From the NCBI RefSeq assembly GCF_014490485.1, contig NZ_JACTVA010000019.1, positions 24,344 through 88,343 on the forward strand: 64,000 nucleotides of DNA, written 5' to 3'. Below are positions 18,471 through 27,513 of this stretch, piece by piece. Source of the stretch: Teichococcus aerophilus (lineage in GTDB: Bacteria; Pseudomonadota; Alphaproteobacteria; Acetobacterales; Acetobacteraceae). The translations under genes and the position numbers were made by a program. The first letter of the stretch is position 1. Every line of letters starts with the position of its first letter. Under the pieces are notes generated by a model that was not told where the DNA came from, did no database searches, and worked only from the letters and a program-made list of their open reading frames with translations.

Positions 18471-20975
18471 GTGAATTTCTCGGACTTTGGACTTTTCTTC
18501 CTGGGTGTGCCGCTGGAGGAGCGGGAGGCCCTCAAGTCTCTCTACTCCGGGACGGCCGCCGCCATCTCCTTCGCGACCATCCACAGGCCGCTGGAGGACT
18601 TCCACCACCGCATCCGCAGCTTCCCGAAGCACGCTGTGCTGGTGTGGGAGAATACGCCCGTCAAATATCCCGACATCCAGTACGCGAATGAATCCGAGGT
18701 CCCTCTCTTCCGCCTGATGAAGGACGTGGCCGGCCAATACACGGCCCAGCCCGTCGACCTCACCGTCGCGATGCTGACCCACCCGGACGCCCCCCGCCCC
18801 GCCGCCCCGCCGGCCGAGGACCCGGACAGCGACCCGGTGAACCACCTGCTGTTCAGCGTGCAGGCGCCCGCCCCCGTGCCCCACCCGCAGATCTGGCGGA
18901 AGCCGGACCGCGTGACGCCCGATGACATCACCATGGTCATCTGCATCCGCGCCCATAGCCGCAACCCGTGGGTGATGGACCGCCTGTCCGCCCTGAAGAC
19001 GATGTATGCGCCGGCACCGCAGATCCAGATCGTCGATTTCGGCTCCTCGGTCGATTTCAGCGAGCAGATCGAGCAGATCTGCGCCCAGTCCGGCTTCGGC
19101 TACACCTTCGTGGACGACAAGGGCGTCTTCGCCCTCTCCAAGGCCCGCAATATCGGCTTCGCCGCCAGCACCACCGACCTGGTGTTCTTCACCGATATCG
19201 ACTTCGCCTTCCCGCATGATTTCTTCGCCGATCTAAGCCGCACCGCCTCCCGCCTCTCCGCGCGCTCCAACATCGATATCCTGCTGATGTGCAGCGCCAT
19301 CCATGTGTCGGAAGCCGCGACGTCCGAGTATGTTCACCTCGCGACGCAGGAAGAACGTTCAGCCCTGCTGCACCAGATCGGGCATGAGACGGTGTATGGT
19401 ACCTTCGGCAACGCCATCCAGTTCGCCGCGCCCTATTCGAACATCTTCCTGATCAACCGGCGGCTGTTCTCGCTGGTCGGCGGCTATGACGAATCCTTCC
19501 GTGGCCATGGCTCGGAGGACTTCGAGTTCATCGCCCGCGTCAACCAGTACACCTTCCAGTTCCCGGTGCCGCCGGATCTCAGCAAGGATGCGGGCGGACC
19601 GTTGAAGAAGGAGTTCTTCAACGTCAAGACCTATGAGGGCTTCCGCGCCCTCAACGCCGCCACCTGCCTCCCCGGCGAATTGCAGGGCCTGAAGGCCTAC
19701 CACCTGTACCACCCGACGCCGAACGACGATTCCTGGCGCAAGAACAACGACTGGAAGCGCTCCCGCCTGCGGGAAGCCTTCGCGAACTACGAGAATGCGC
19801 CCCACAACGTGCTGAAGGTCGATGCCCTGCCGCGCAAGAAGCGCGTGCTGTGCGTCTGCATCCATAAGGACCAGTGGGGCTATTTCGCGCCGCTGCGCCT
19901 GGCTGGCTACGAGATCATCCCGCTCTTCGACGGCTCCGTGAAGGAGATCGAGGACGCGACGGCGATGATCACCGACGGGCTGGTGGACGCCTTCGCGGTG
20001 TTCAACCCGTATATGCAAAGCCACATGAAGTTCCGCGCCCTGTACTACCTGGCGAAGAAGCATGTGAAGGTCTACGTGATCGAGCGCGGTGCCCTGCCCT
20101 CCACCATCTACTACGCCGACGACGTCGGCTACACCTCCGCCGAGTATTCGGACGCCGCCTTCGATGCCTTCCAGCCGACCGCGGAGCAGACGGAAGGCGC
20201 CATCGCCTACATGTCCCAGCTGCGCGAAGGCAATTTGATGCTCGAGCGCGGCCACTCCTACGCCTTCACCGCGCGCAAATACGCGGCGCTGACGGCGGCC
20301 AAGCGCCCGGTCTGCTTCATCCCGCTGCAGCTGGACGAGGACATGGCCGTCACCATGTTCGTCCGGGATGCGCAGCGCTACCCGGATTTCTACGCCTCAA
20401 TCAACCAGGTCGCCGCCGACCATCCGGAGCAGATGTTCCTCATCAAGCCCCACCCGCTGTCCAAGGGCAACGATGCGCTGAAGGCGCCGAACATTATCCT
20501 GGCGGACCGGGAAGACAACATCCACTGCCTGCTGGATATCGCCACCTACGTCGTCTGCTACAATTCCGGCGTATCCCTGCTCGCCTTCGCGCATGAGAAG
20601 ACGGTCTACACCATCGGCAACGCCTATTTTAACAAGGGCGGCGCCGGCATCTTCGCGGACAGCCTGCGGGATGCCGTGACGGTGCAGCAGGAAGGCAAGG
20701 GCAGCGCCTCGGTCGAGGCCGCGCGGAAGGTCTACGCCTGGCTGCTCTACGCGATGTATTCGAAGTTCACCGCGATCGACAACATCCAGGAATTCGCCAC
20801 CCGCAAGGCGCACGGCTACAAGGATATCGTGGTCACGCACCTGAACCTGGATGGCCAGACGGTGTCCCTGCAACGCACGCGCGCGAACAGCACGGGTATC
20901 TGGAACACCTATGGCTTCGCGCATATGAACCTCGCGCCGCCGCCCGCCCTGAACGCCCCCGCCAAGGCGAAGTGA
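18471..20975 (+). CDS. Two-domain glycosyltransferase: GT2 domain plus KpsS/capsule-synthesis-like domain
   Basis: About 834 residues. After an N-terminal region of unknown role comes a GT2-type domain (about 145-400). It has ITMVICIRAHSRN, the metal-binding D242-I-D244 in LVFFTDIDFAF, and RGHGSEDFEF (344-353), as in chondroitin-polymerase-like GT2 enzymes. The C-terminal part (about 470-760) has the capsule-synthesis pattern of KpsC/KpsS: FLIKPHPLSKG (Lys659) and VVCYNSGVSLLAFAHEK. Both parts should be cytoplasmic. The start is taken as GTG with AAGGA 10 bases upstream. It leads a three-gene glycan cassette. Acceptor and sugars are unknown. Confidence 0.8.
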   Translation: MNFSDFGLFFLGVPLEEREALKSLYSGTAAAISFATIHRPLEDFHHRIRSFPKHAVLVWENTPVKYPDIQYANESEVPLFRLMKDVAGQYTAQPVDLTVAMLTHPDAPRPAAPPAEDPDSDPVNHLLFSVQAPAPVPHPQIWRKPDRVTPDDITMVICIRAHSRNPWVMDRLSALKTMYAPAPQIQIVDFGSSVDFSEQIEQICAQSGFGYTFVDDKGVFALSKARNIGFAASTTDLVFFTDIDFAFPHDFFADLSRTASRLSARSNIDILLMCSAIHVSEAATSEYVHLATQEERSALLHQIGHETVYGTFGNAIQFAAPYSNIFLINRRLFSLVGGYDESFRGHGSEDFEFIARVNQYTFQFPVPPDLSKDAGGPLKKEFFNVKTYEGFRALNAATCLPGELQGLKAYHLYHPTPNDDSWRKNNDWKRSRLREAFANYENAPHNVLKVDALPRKKRVLCVCIHKDQWGYFAPLRLAGYEIIPLFDGSVKEIEDATAMITDGLVDAFAVFNPYMQSHMKFRALYYLAKKHVKVYVIERGALPSTIYYADDVGYTSAEYSDAAFDAFQPTAEQTEGAIAYMSQLREGNLMLERGHSYAFTARKYAALTAAKRPVCFIPLQLDEDMAVTMFVRDAQRYPDFYASINQVAADHPEQMFLIKPHPLSKGNDALKAPNIILADREDNIHCLLDIATYVVCYNSGVSLLAFAHEKTVYTIGNAYFNKGGAGIFADSLRDAVTVQQEGKGSASVEAARKVYAWLLYAMYSKFTAIDNIQEFATRKAHGYKDIVVTHLNLDGQTVSLQRTRANSTGIWNTYGFAHMNLAPPPALNAPAKAK

Positions 20976-20985
20976 GGAACAGCCC

Positions 20986-22161
20986 GTGATCTACCTGATA
21001 ACCGGCGCCGGCGAGCCCAATTTCGGCGACGAGCTGATCGCCCTGGACTGGATCAAGTACTACCGCGCCCAGGGCTATACCGGGCCGATCTTCGTCGACT
21101 GCAAATCCGGCGAAGGCGCCCGCAAGCTGCATGCGGGGATCGAGGGCGTGCAGTTCGGCCGCTTCCTGAAGGCGCTGGCCACCGGCAACGATGGCTCGGT
21201 CAGCGACTATATCAGCCGCGGCCGCCACTTCGTCGATGAAGCGCTCGGCAAAGGCAAGGGGGATGCCGCCAGCCCCGCCCTCGTCACCCTCAAGAAGATC
21301 GCGGCGGCGGACCGCCCGGCCGATTTCGCCGCCACGCGTTTCGTGCACCTCGTCGGCGGCGGCTACATCAACGGGGACTGGAACAATTCCTTCTCGCTGA
21401 TCGGCGGCGCCAGCCAACTCGCCAAGCAGCTCGGTTGCTCCGTCGTCGCCACCGGCCTCGGCATCGCGCCGCTGGACAATCTCAGTACGGTGGACCGCAT
21501 CTCACTCGCCAACGCCATCCGCGATTTCGACCTGTTCGAGGTACGGGACGAAATCTCGATGCAGCTGCTCGGCAAGAACGGGGTGAAGGGCGCCAAGGTC
21601 GTCGTGGGGCTGGATGACAGCTTCCTGCAGCCGCCGGAAACCCGCTCCACCTTCGAAGGGCGCAGCCTGCACCTCTCGCTGTTCGGCCGGCACCTGGATG
21701 GCGAGGGCGGCGCCAAGCTGATGGACCTCATCAAGACGCTGGCGAAGGACTACGACCGCGTCCTCTGCTGGCAGTGCAACGCGGCGGACGAACCCGCCTG
21801 CGCCCGCATCGAGGCGGAGCTCGACAAGGTCAAGCGCCTGTACAATCGCGCGCTGCTCTATAACGGCATGCCGATCCAGGCGCATGACCACATGATCACC
21901 AGCCGGTTCCACCCGCATCTGCTGGCCGCGCGCTCCGGCATCTCCGGCCTCTATCTGGTCTATTCCAATTTCTACTCGGCCAAGCACCAGAGCGTCGTGG
22001 ATCTCGGTTCCCCGTTCAAGCGCTTCGTCCCCGGCGCCGAGACCGATTTCTCCCAGCCCAGCCCCAACCCGATGCTGGAGATGGATGGGGAGCGGGTGCG
22101 CCAGAAGCGCCGCGTCGGCAAGAACCTCGCCACGCGCGCCAAGCGTGCGTGCGGCGCCTGA
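20986..22161 (+). CDS. Polysaccharide pyruvyl transferase family protein
   Basis: A 391-residue protein of the CsaB-like family. It has an N-terminal MIYLITGAGEPNFGDELIALDWIKYY (GD-E motif), the central LVGGGYINGDWN, GLGIAPLDN, EVRDEISMQLL and KVVVGLDDSFL, and the C-terminal TSRFHPHLLAARSG. Members add pyruvate ketals from phosphoenolpyruvate to surface polysaccharides; several paralogues have diverged to other roles. It starts 10 bases after the glycosyltransferase stop, so they should be co-transcribed. The last 25 residues are basic (RQKRRVGKNLATRAKRA). Confidence 0.83.
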   Translation: MIYLITGAGEPNFGDELIALDWIKYYRAQGYTGPIFVDCKSGEGARKLHAGIEGVQFGRFLKALATGNDGSVSDYISRGRHFVDEALGKGKGDAASPALVTLKKIAAADRPADFAATRFVHLVGGGYINGDWNNSFSLIGGASQLAKQLGCSVVATGLGIAPLDNLSTVDRISLANAIRDFDLFEVRDEISMQLLGKNGVKGAKVVVGLDDSFLQPPETRSTFEGRSLHLSLFGRHLDGEGGAKLMDLIKTLAKDYDRVLCWQCNAADEPACARIEAELDKVKRLYNRALLYNGMPIQAHDHMITSRFHPHLLAARSGISGLYLVYSNFYSAKHQSVVDLGSPFKRFVPGAETDFSQPSPNPMLEMDGERVRQKRRVGKNLATRAKRACGA

Positions 22162-22171
22162 GACGCTCTCG

Positions 22172-22190
22172 TCCCCGCCCATGGCGGGGA
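22172..22190. other. Hairpin between pyruvyl transferase and SGNH genes
   Basis: TCCCCGCC / GGCGGGGA form a perfect 8-bp stem with a CAT loop in the 65-base gap. There is no T run. It may be a processing or attenuation site, or stabilise the upstream message. Confidence 0.4.
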
Positions 22191-22226
22191 TGAGCGCCGG
22201 CAAGGCCTGAGGTAACGGGAGAAACC

Positions 22227-23210
22227 ATGCGCGTCTGTGTCATCGGCACCTCAAACGCCATCTACAAGGACGGGTATTGCGGCGCCATCGCGGACGACCC
22301 GCGCGTGTCGTACTTCCGCAAGTACTGCATCGGCGCCTCGCCCTCCATCATCATCCCCTACTTCGCCGGCATGATCGACTTCGCGGATTTCGATTTCGTG
22401 GTGTTCGACACAGCCATCAACGACAGCAACTACTTCAAGTACGGCTCCATCCGGAAGGACCAGATCCGCCAGTTCGTCGAGTTCGGCGTGAACGAGGCCG
22501 CGCGCGCCGGCTGCCGCCCGGCCCTGTTGGTGATGCCGTCGCTGAAGCGCTTCGCCAAGCCCACCATGGCGCGCATCATCTACAGTCGCATCGCCGCCGA
22601 GAACGATGCCGTCCTGCTCGACGGCTTCACCTTCGCCGAGGACCGCGCGGCCACCAGCGGCGACGACCTCGGCAGCCTGTTCCTCGACGACTTCCACCTG
22701 CGCAAGGACATCGCCCGGGAGGTCGGCACCCTGCTGGTGGACCGCATGGCCGGCAAGCCGCAGGCGAAACTGCCTACCCAGCCAGCCAAGAGCCGCTTCT
22801 ACAGCATCAGGCTCGCCGACCATTTCCCCTCGGTCGAGCGGTCCACCTCCCTGGCCGCGTCACGGATGGTGCGGCTGGGGCATGCGCCGATGCAGCTCTC
22901 CGTGCCGCCAGGGCACGAGGTCGCCGGCATCGTCTACAACGCCGCCAAGACCTCCGGCGCCATCCGCATCGGGCCGCAGGTCGTGAAGTCGCTCTGGACC
23001 AAATATGTCGGTACGCCAAAGGACCTGCTGACCATCATGGCGCCCGTCATCGCCAAGAGCCCGGTGGACGCCTCCGGCCGCCTCACCCTCCAGCTCGCGG
23101 CGGCCGAGGACCCCATCACCGAAGCCAGCCGCTTCGAACATTTCGCGCCACCACCCACCCTTACCTCGGTGGTGGAGGTCGAGACGCTGATCATGTGGGA
23201 ACGCCTCTAG
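22227..23210 (+). CDS. SGNH-hydrolase-like protein of the glycan cassette
   Basis: A 327-residue protein. The first half keeps the four SGNH landmarks: Ser9 in IGTSNAIYKDG, Gly36 in CIGASPS, Asn65 in FDTAINDSN, and Asp154-x-x-His157 in LFLDDFHL. The serine motif is GTSN rather than GDS. The second half (about 190-327) is beta-rich and not recognised. SGNH domains in polysaccharide loci usually add or remove acetyl groups. No signal peptide is visible, so it should act in the cytoplasm, as the glycosyltransferase does. Its TAG stop interlocks with that of the convergent gntR gene in CTAG. Confidence 0.65.
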   Translation: MRVCVIGTSNAIYKDGYCGAIADDPRVSYFRKYCIGASPSIIIPYFAGMIDFADFDFVVFDTAINDSNYFKYGSIRKDQIRQFVEFGVNEAARAGCRPALLVMPSLKRFAKPTMARIIYSRIAAENDAVLLDGFTFAEDRAATSGDDLGSLFLDDFHLRKDIAREVGTLLVDRMAGKPQAKLPTQPAKSRFYSIRLADHFPSVERSTSLAASRMVRLGHAPMQLSVPPGHEVAGIVYNAAKTSGAIRIGPQVVKSLWTKYVGTPKDLLTIMAPVIAKSPVDASGRLTLQLAAAEDPITEASRFEHFAPPPTLTSVVEVETLIMWERL

Positions 23211-23869
23211 CCCCGCCCGGCGAAGAACCCCGCCATGGCGGCAGCGGCGGCGTCGATATGCCGTTCCAGCACCTCCGCCGCCTGCTGCACCTCGCCGGCC
23301 CGGGCCGCCGCCAGCATGGCGCGGTGGTCCTGCTGCGCCATCCTCTCCCGCCCCTGCGCGGCCAGGAAGAAGCGCAGGTAGCGGTCGAACACCGCCAGCT
23401 CGCGGTCCACCAGCCCCAGCAGGCGCGGCCGGCCGGCGCGGGCGTAGAGCGCCATGTGGAAGCGGCGGTTCAGTTGCCCCAGCTGGCCGGGGTCGGCCTC
23501 CTCCTCCATGGCGTCGATCAGCGCCGCCGCGGCCACGCCGTCCTCGGCGGTCAGGTTCGGGATGGAAAGCCGCAGCGCCACCACTTCCAGCCCACGGCGG
23601 ATGGCGAAGCTGTCCGCCGCGTCGCTGGCGGAAATGTCGGTCACCACCGCGCCCTTATGCGGCACGGAATCCACCAACGCCTGCGCTTCCAGCTGCCGCA
23701 GCGCTTCCCGCACCGGCATCCGGCTGACCTGCAGGTCGCGGGCAATGTCGTCCTGCCGCAGCGGCGTGCCCGCGGCCAGGCGCCCCTCCAGGATCGCGGC
23801 CTTCAGCGTCGCTTCGACATATTCGGTCGCGGTGCGCCAGCGCGGCGGCGCGTCCAGCAGCCTAGCCAT
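23207..23869 (-). CDS. GntR-family regulator, FCD type
   Basis: A 220-residue regulator. The winged helix (about 10-75, with PLRQDDIARDLQVSRMPVREALRQLEAQALV) precedes an FCD effector domain (about 85-215) with the metal-binding type Asp/His pattern (NRRFHMALYARAGRP, DHRAMLAAARAG). The upstream ATG at 23899 falls inside a perfect palindrome, so the next ATG is used. It is divergent from a BenE-type transporter and probably controls it. Confidence 0.9.
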   Translation of the reverse strand: MARLLDAPPRWRTATEYVEATLKAAILEGRLAAGTPLRQDDIARDLQVSRMPVREALRQLEAQALVDSVPHKGAVVTDISASDAADSFAIRRGLEVVALRLSIPNLTAEDGVAAAALIDAMEEEADPGQLGQLNRRFHMALYARAGRPRLLGLVDRELAVFDRYLRFFLAAQGRERMAQQDHRAMLAAARAGEVQQAAEVLERHIDAAAAAMAGFFAGRG

Positions 23870-23887
23870 ATCCCGTATCCGGCCGTT

Positions 23888-23901
23888 GATTGGATCCAAT
23901 C
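23888..23901. promoter_or_regulatory. Perfect 14-bp palindrome, probable GntR operator
   Basis: GATTGGATCCAATC is fully palindromic. It sits between the divergent gntR and benE-like genes, 43 bases before the transporter start. FCD-type GntR proteins commonly bind short sites of this TTGG-CCAA kind. Confidence 0.6.
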
Positions 23902-23943
23902 TTACGATATGCTCCGCGCCCCTGCCAAGCGGATGCCGCCGGA

Positions 23944-25113
23944 ATGACCGAAGCCGAACCCTCGCCCAGCCTGTTGCAGCCGATCGTGGCCGGGGTGCTC
24001 TCCGCCGTCGTCGGCTTCGCCAGCACCTTCGCCATCGTCCTGCACGGCTACACCGTCGTGGGCGCTACCCCGGCCCAGGCAGCGGGCGGCTTGCTGATGC
24101 TGTGCCTGGCCCAGGGGGCACTGGCCATCTGGCTCAGCACGCGCTGGCGCATGCCCATCACCCTGGCCTGGTCCACCCCGGGTTCCGCGCTGCTGGCGGC
24201 AACCGGCGCGCTGCAGGGTGGCTTCGCCGCCGCCACCGGCGCCTTCCTCGTGGCCGCCGCGCTGATCGTCGTCGCCGGCCTGTGGCGGCCCTTCGGCCGG
24301 GCCGTCGCCGCCATACCCACCGCGCTCGCCAGCGCCATGCTGGCCGGCATCCTGTTCGAGATCTGCCTGGCCCCGGTGCGGGCTTCCGCCGCCATGCCGG
24401 GCCTGGCGCTACCGGTCATCCTGGCCTGGGCACTGGCCTGGCGCTTCGCACGGCTCTACGCCGTGCCGGTCGCCGTCCTGGCCGCTGCCATTATGGTACT
24501 GGTGGCAACGCCGCTGCCGCCCGGCATGGCACTCAGCATCACCTGGCCGGAATTTATCTGGCCGCAGTTCAGCCTGGGCGCCGCCATCGGGCTTGGCGTG
24601 CCGCTGTTCCTGGTCACCATGGCCTCGCAGAACGTGCCGGGGCTGGCGGTCATGCACGCCCATGGCTACCGGCCGGACCCGGGGCCGATCTTCACCCTCA
24701 CCGGGCTGGCCAGCGCCGCCATCGCCTTCTTCGGCGCCCACGCCGTCAACCTCGCCGCCATCACCGCCGCGCTCTGCGCCGGCAAGGATTCGCACCCGGA
24801 CCCGGCGAAGCGCTGGGTCGCGTCGGTCGCCGGCGGCGTCGGCTACTGGGTGCTGGGCCTCGGCGCGGGCATCGCCGCCGCCTTCATCGCCGCAGCGCCG
24901 CCGTTGGTGATCCAGACGGTCGCCGGGCTGGCGCTGCTGGCCACGCTGGGCGGCGCCCTCACTTCGGCTGCCAGCGAGGAACGCAACCGCCTGCCGGCCA
25001 TGCTGACCTTCGTCACCACGGCGTCCGGCCTCTCCATCATGGGCATCGGCGCGGCGTTCTGGGGGCTGGTGGCGGGCGGCGCTCTGATGCTGCTGGACCG
25101 CGCCCGGGCCTGA
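23944..25113 (+). CDS. benE: Benzoate/H+ symporter family protein (BenE type)
   Basis: A 389-residue protein with about 11-12 hydrophobic helices and the family segments VLHGYTVVGATPAQAAGGLL, ITLAWSTPGSALLAATG, VPLFLVTMASQNVPGLAVM, GYRPDPGPIFTLTGLASA and FGAHAVNLAAITAALCAG. This is the full length of BenE. The family imports benzoate or other aromatic/carboxylic acids with protons. No benzoate-degradation genes are near, so the true substrate is open. Probably regulated by the divergent GntR protein. Confidence 0.88.
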   Translation: MTEAEPSPSLLQPIVAGVLSAVVGFASTFAIVLHGYTVVGATPAQAAGGLLMLCLAQGALAIWLSTRWRMPITLAWSTPGSALLAATGALQGGFAAATGAFLVAAALIVVAGLWRPFGRAVAAIPTALASAMLAGILFEICLAPVRASAAMPGLALPVILAWALAWRFARLYAVPVAVLAAAIMVLVATPLPPGMALSITWPEFIWPQFSLGAAIGLGVPLFLVTMASQNVPGLAVMHAHGYRPDPGPIFTLTGLASAAIAFFGAHAVNLAAITAALCAGKDSHPDPAKRWVASVAGGVGYWVLGLGAGIAAAFIAAAPPLVIQTVAGLALLATLGGALTSAASEERNRLPAMLTFVTTASGLSIMGIGAAFWGLVAGGALMLLDRARA

Positions 25114-25413
25114 ACGGTCGGGTCGCTGGCGACCAGCGGCCCACGCAAAGTCCGTCCGGCACGAGGGAGGGCGCATCGGCGGCGCCCCAAACCTGCGGAC
25201 ACGACGAGCCCCTATCCACCACGCCGTTCACAACGGCTATGCCGCCAGATGCGGCGCCCCACCGCAACACGGCTGCGGGATTCCCGCCACCGGGTCGGGA
25301 ACGCAGGCCAAGCGTTCCAAGCCGACGAACGGGCCGCCTGTCGCGTCAACCGCGCGCAGGATCGCAGCAGCACCTGAAACGTCAAATTTTTGGGGAAGAT
25401 CAAAGGGCGGATG
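25114..25413. other. Intergenic region between benE and tRNA-His
   Basis: 300 bases without a supportable gene. Short frames on both strands lack ribosome-binding sites. The end nearest the tRNA is locally AT-rich (CGTCAAATTTTTGGGGAAG); no clear tRNA terminator hairpin was found there. Confidence 0.5.
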
Positions 25414-25487
25414 GGCGACCTACGGGACTCGAACCCGTGACATCCACGACCACAACGTGGCGCTCTACCAACTGAGCTAAGGCCGCC
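25414..25487 (-). tRNA. tRNA-His (anticodon GTG)
   Basis: The cloverleaf folds fully: an 8-bp acceptor including the histidine-specific G-1:C73 pair, D stem GCTC/GAGC, anticodon stem CCACG/CGTGG with loop TTGTGGT (anticodon GTG), and T stem ACGGG/CCCGT with loop TTCGAGT. The CCA end is not encoded. No integrase or direct repeat marks it as an integration site. Confidence 0.97.
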
Positions 25488-25600
25488 ATACGCAAGTCCC
25501 ACGGGCGTCACCGCCCTTCGGGAGCCCCGTCACCGTCTCCGGTGCCGAGGCCCGCGAAATAGGGCGGTTACGCTTCCGCGTCAACAGGCCTGTTGCAGCC

Positions 25601-25777
25601 TTACCAGGCGATGGCACCGCCCGCGGTGAAGGCCATGACCAGGAAGATCAGGAACAGGATCAGGAAGATGCCGAACAGCACCTTGGCCAGCGTACCGGCT
25701 GCCGAGGACACCCCACGGAAGCCCAGCGCACCGGCGACGATGGAGATAACAAGGCAGATCAGGGCCCATTTCAGCAT
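25601..25777 (-). CDS. DUF1328 small membrane protein
   Basis: A 58-residue protein: MLKWALICLVISIVAGALGF, a short loop (RGVSSAAG), then a second helix rich in Leu, Ile and Phe (KVLFGIFLILFLIFLVMAFT). This is the two-helix DUF1328/YtjA pattern. Such proteins are common, small, stress-associated inner-membrane proteins of unknown function. The ATG just before MLKW is preceded by a GGAGCGAC-like stretch; longer frames upstream do not match the family. Confidence 0.9.
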   Translation of the reverse strand: MLKWALICLVISIVAGALGFRGVSSAAGTLAKVLFGIFLILFLIFLVMAFTAGGAIAW

Positions 25778-25905
25778 GGCGTCGCTCCTCTTGCCCGCGA
25801 CAGCCGCGGTTCTGGCAAGCCAACGCATGGGAAACAGCCAAGGTTACATGCAAGGCGCATGAAGAGCGCGTAATGTCCTGGTGGCCACTGACGCCGCCCC
25901 GGCGC

Positions 25906-27513
25906 TCAAGCCTCCGGTCGGTTCTCCACCATCGCCATCAGCGTCTCCAGCAGGTCAGCCTCCGCCGCCGGCTTGTCCTGCCGTAGCCGGGAAATACGCG
26001 GGAAGCGCATGGCGACGCCCGACTTATGCCGGCCGGAGAGCTGCGCGGCATCGAACACCACCTCCAGCACCAGCTCCTTCTCCACTTCCCGCACCGGACC
26101 AAAACGGCCGGTGGTGTGGTTGCGGATCCAGCGGTCCAGCCACACCAGCTCCTGGTCCGTGTAGCCGGAATAGGCCTTACCGACCGGTACCAGCTCCCGC
26201 CCCCCGTTCTCATCCTGCCGCCACAGGCCGAAGGTGTAGTCGGAATAGGTGCTGCTGCGCTTGCCGTGCCCGCGCTGCGCGTACATCAGCACGGCATCGA
26301 CGCTCAGCGGCACGCGCTTCCACTTCCACCACAGCCCCTTCGGCCGCCCGGCGACATAGGGGCTATCCCCCCGCTTCAGCATCAGCCCCTCGATACCCGC
26401 GGCGCGCGCGCCATCCCGCAACGCCGAGAGCTGGTCCAGCGAGACGAAGGCCACCTGGGGGGAGAGATCCATGGCGCGCGGCTTCACCCGGGCGAACCAG
26501 GCCTCCAGCCGCTCCCGGCGCGTATCGAAGGGCAGCGGGCGCAGGTCCTCGGTGCCGTCGAACAGCATGTCGTACAGCCGCAACCCGGCGGGGTATTCCC
26601 GCAGCATTTTCGGCCCCACCACCTTGCGGTTCAGCCGCTGCTGCAAATCGGCGAAGGGCGCCACTTCCCCTTCCCGCATCACCAGCAACTCGCCATCCAG
26701 CACCGCGTGGAAATCCAGCGAGTCCATGATCTCCGGGAACGCCGCCGAATAATCCTCGCCCGTCCGGGACCACAGCCGCGCGCCACCCGGCCCGGCCGAG
26801 ACCTGCACGCGCACGCCATCCCACTTCCACTCGGCGCGGTAGGCGGTGTGGTCCAGCGCCGCGATATCCGCCGTCTCCAGCGGCTGCGCCAGCATCGGCG
26901 GACGGAACACAGGAACGTCCTTCGGGTCAGGCCGCTCCGCCCTGCCCTCCAGCCAGTCGAACAACGGGCGGTAGGGCACCGGGATGCCGTGCCATACCTC
27001 CTCGATCTCCTCGACCGGGGTCTTCGCCCAATCCGCCAGCGCCTGCCGCGCCAGCCGGGCGGAGACGCCCACGCGCAGGCCGCCCGTCACCAGCTTGATC
27101 AGCGCCAGCCGCCCGCCCGCGTCCAGCACGTCCAGCCAATCGGCCATGATGCGCGGAATGTCGGCCTTGGCCGCCAGCTCCAGCGTCTCCACCACTTCGG
27201 ACAGGTCCGGCGGCGGGCGGTTGGGGCGTGGGTCGGCTTCCGGCCAGATTAGCGCCACCGTCTCCGCCAGGTCGCCGACATAGTCGTGGCTCATCGCCAG
27301 CAATTCCGGGTCGGTCCGCCCCGCCGCCAGCTCCCGGATGATCGACGGCTTGGCCAGGGTGAAGGACAGTTCGCCCGCGATGGCCGCCAGCCCGATGCCG
27401 CGGTCCGGGTCAGGCTGGGTGGCGAACCAGCGGCGCAACAGGGCCAGCTTGGCATTGCGGCCGGGGGTGAAGATCAGCCGTTCCAGCAGGTCGGCGAAGG
27501 CGGGCAGGCTCAT
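25906..27513 (-). CDS. ATP-dependent DNA ligase (ligase-associated repair type)
   Basis: A 535-residue ligase. The N-terminal DNA-binding domain (about 1-205) is followed by the adenylation domain with motif I EWKWDGVRVQ (the Lys is adenylated), motif III (VLDGELLVMREG) and motif IV/V (IEGLMLKRGDSPYVAGRPKGLWWKWKR). An OB-fold with RHKSGVAMRFPRISRLRQDK ends the protein. It is not a LigD: there are no polymerase or phosphoesterase domains. It overlaps the exonuclease gene by ATGA. In many genomes this pair travels with a DEXH helicase and a PdeM-type endonuclease; neither is present here. Confidence 0.93.
   Translation of the reverse strand: MSLPAFADLLERLIFTPGRNAKLALLRRWFATQPDPDRGIGLAAIAGELSFTLAKPSIIRELAAGRTDPELLAMSHDYVGDLAETVALIWPEADPRPNRPPPDLSEVVETLELAAKADIPRIMADWLDVLDAGGRLALIKLVTGGLRVGVSARLARQALADWAKTPVEEIEEVWHGIPVPYRPLFDWLEGRAERPDPKDVPVFRPPMLAQPLETADIAALDHTAYRAEWKWDGVRVQVSAGPGGARLWSRTGEDYSAAFPEIMDSLDFHAVLDGELLVMREGEVAPFADLQQRLNRKVVGPKMLREYPAGLRLYDMLFDGTEDLRPLPFDTRRERLEAWFARVKPRAMDLSPQVAFVSLDQLSALRDGARAAGIEGLMLKRGDSPYVAGRPKGLWWKWKRVPLSVDAVLMYAQRGHGKRSSTYSDYTFGLWRQDENGGRELVPVGKAYSGYTDQELVWLDRWIRNHTTGRFGPVREVEKELVLEVVFDAAQLSGRHKSGVAMRFPRISRLRQDKPAAEADLLETLMAMVENRPEA

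Noticed and set aside
25414..25487. tRNA-His as an attachment site for an integrated element
   Set aside because: No integrase, no direct repeat of the tRNA 3' end, and flanking genes look like ordinary chromosome.
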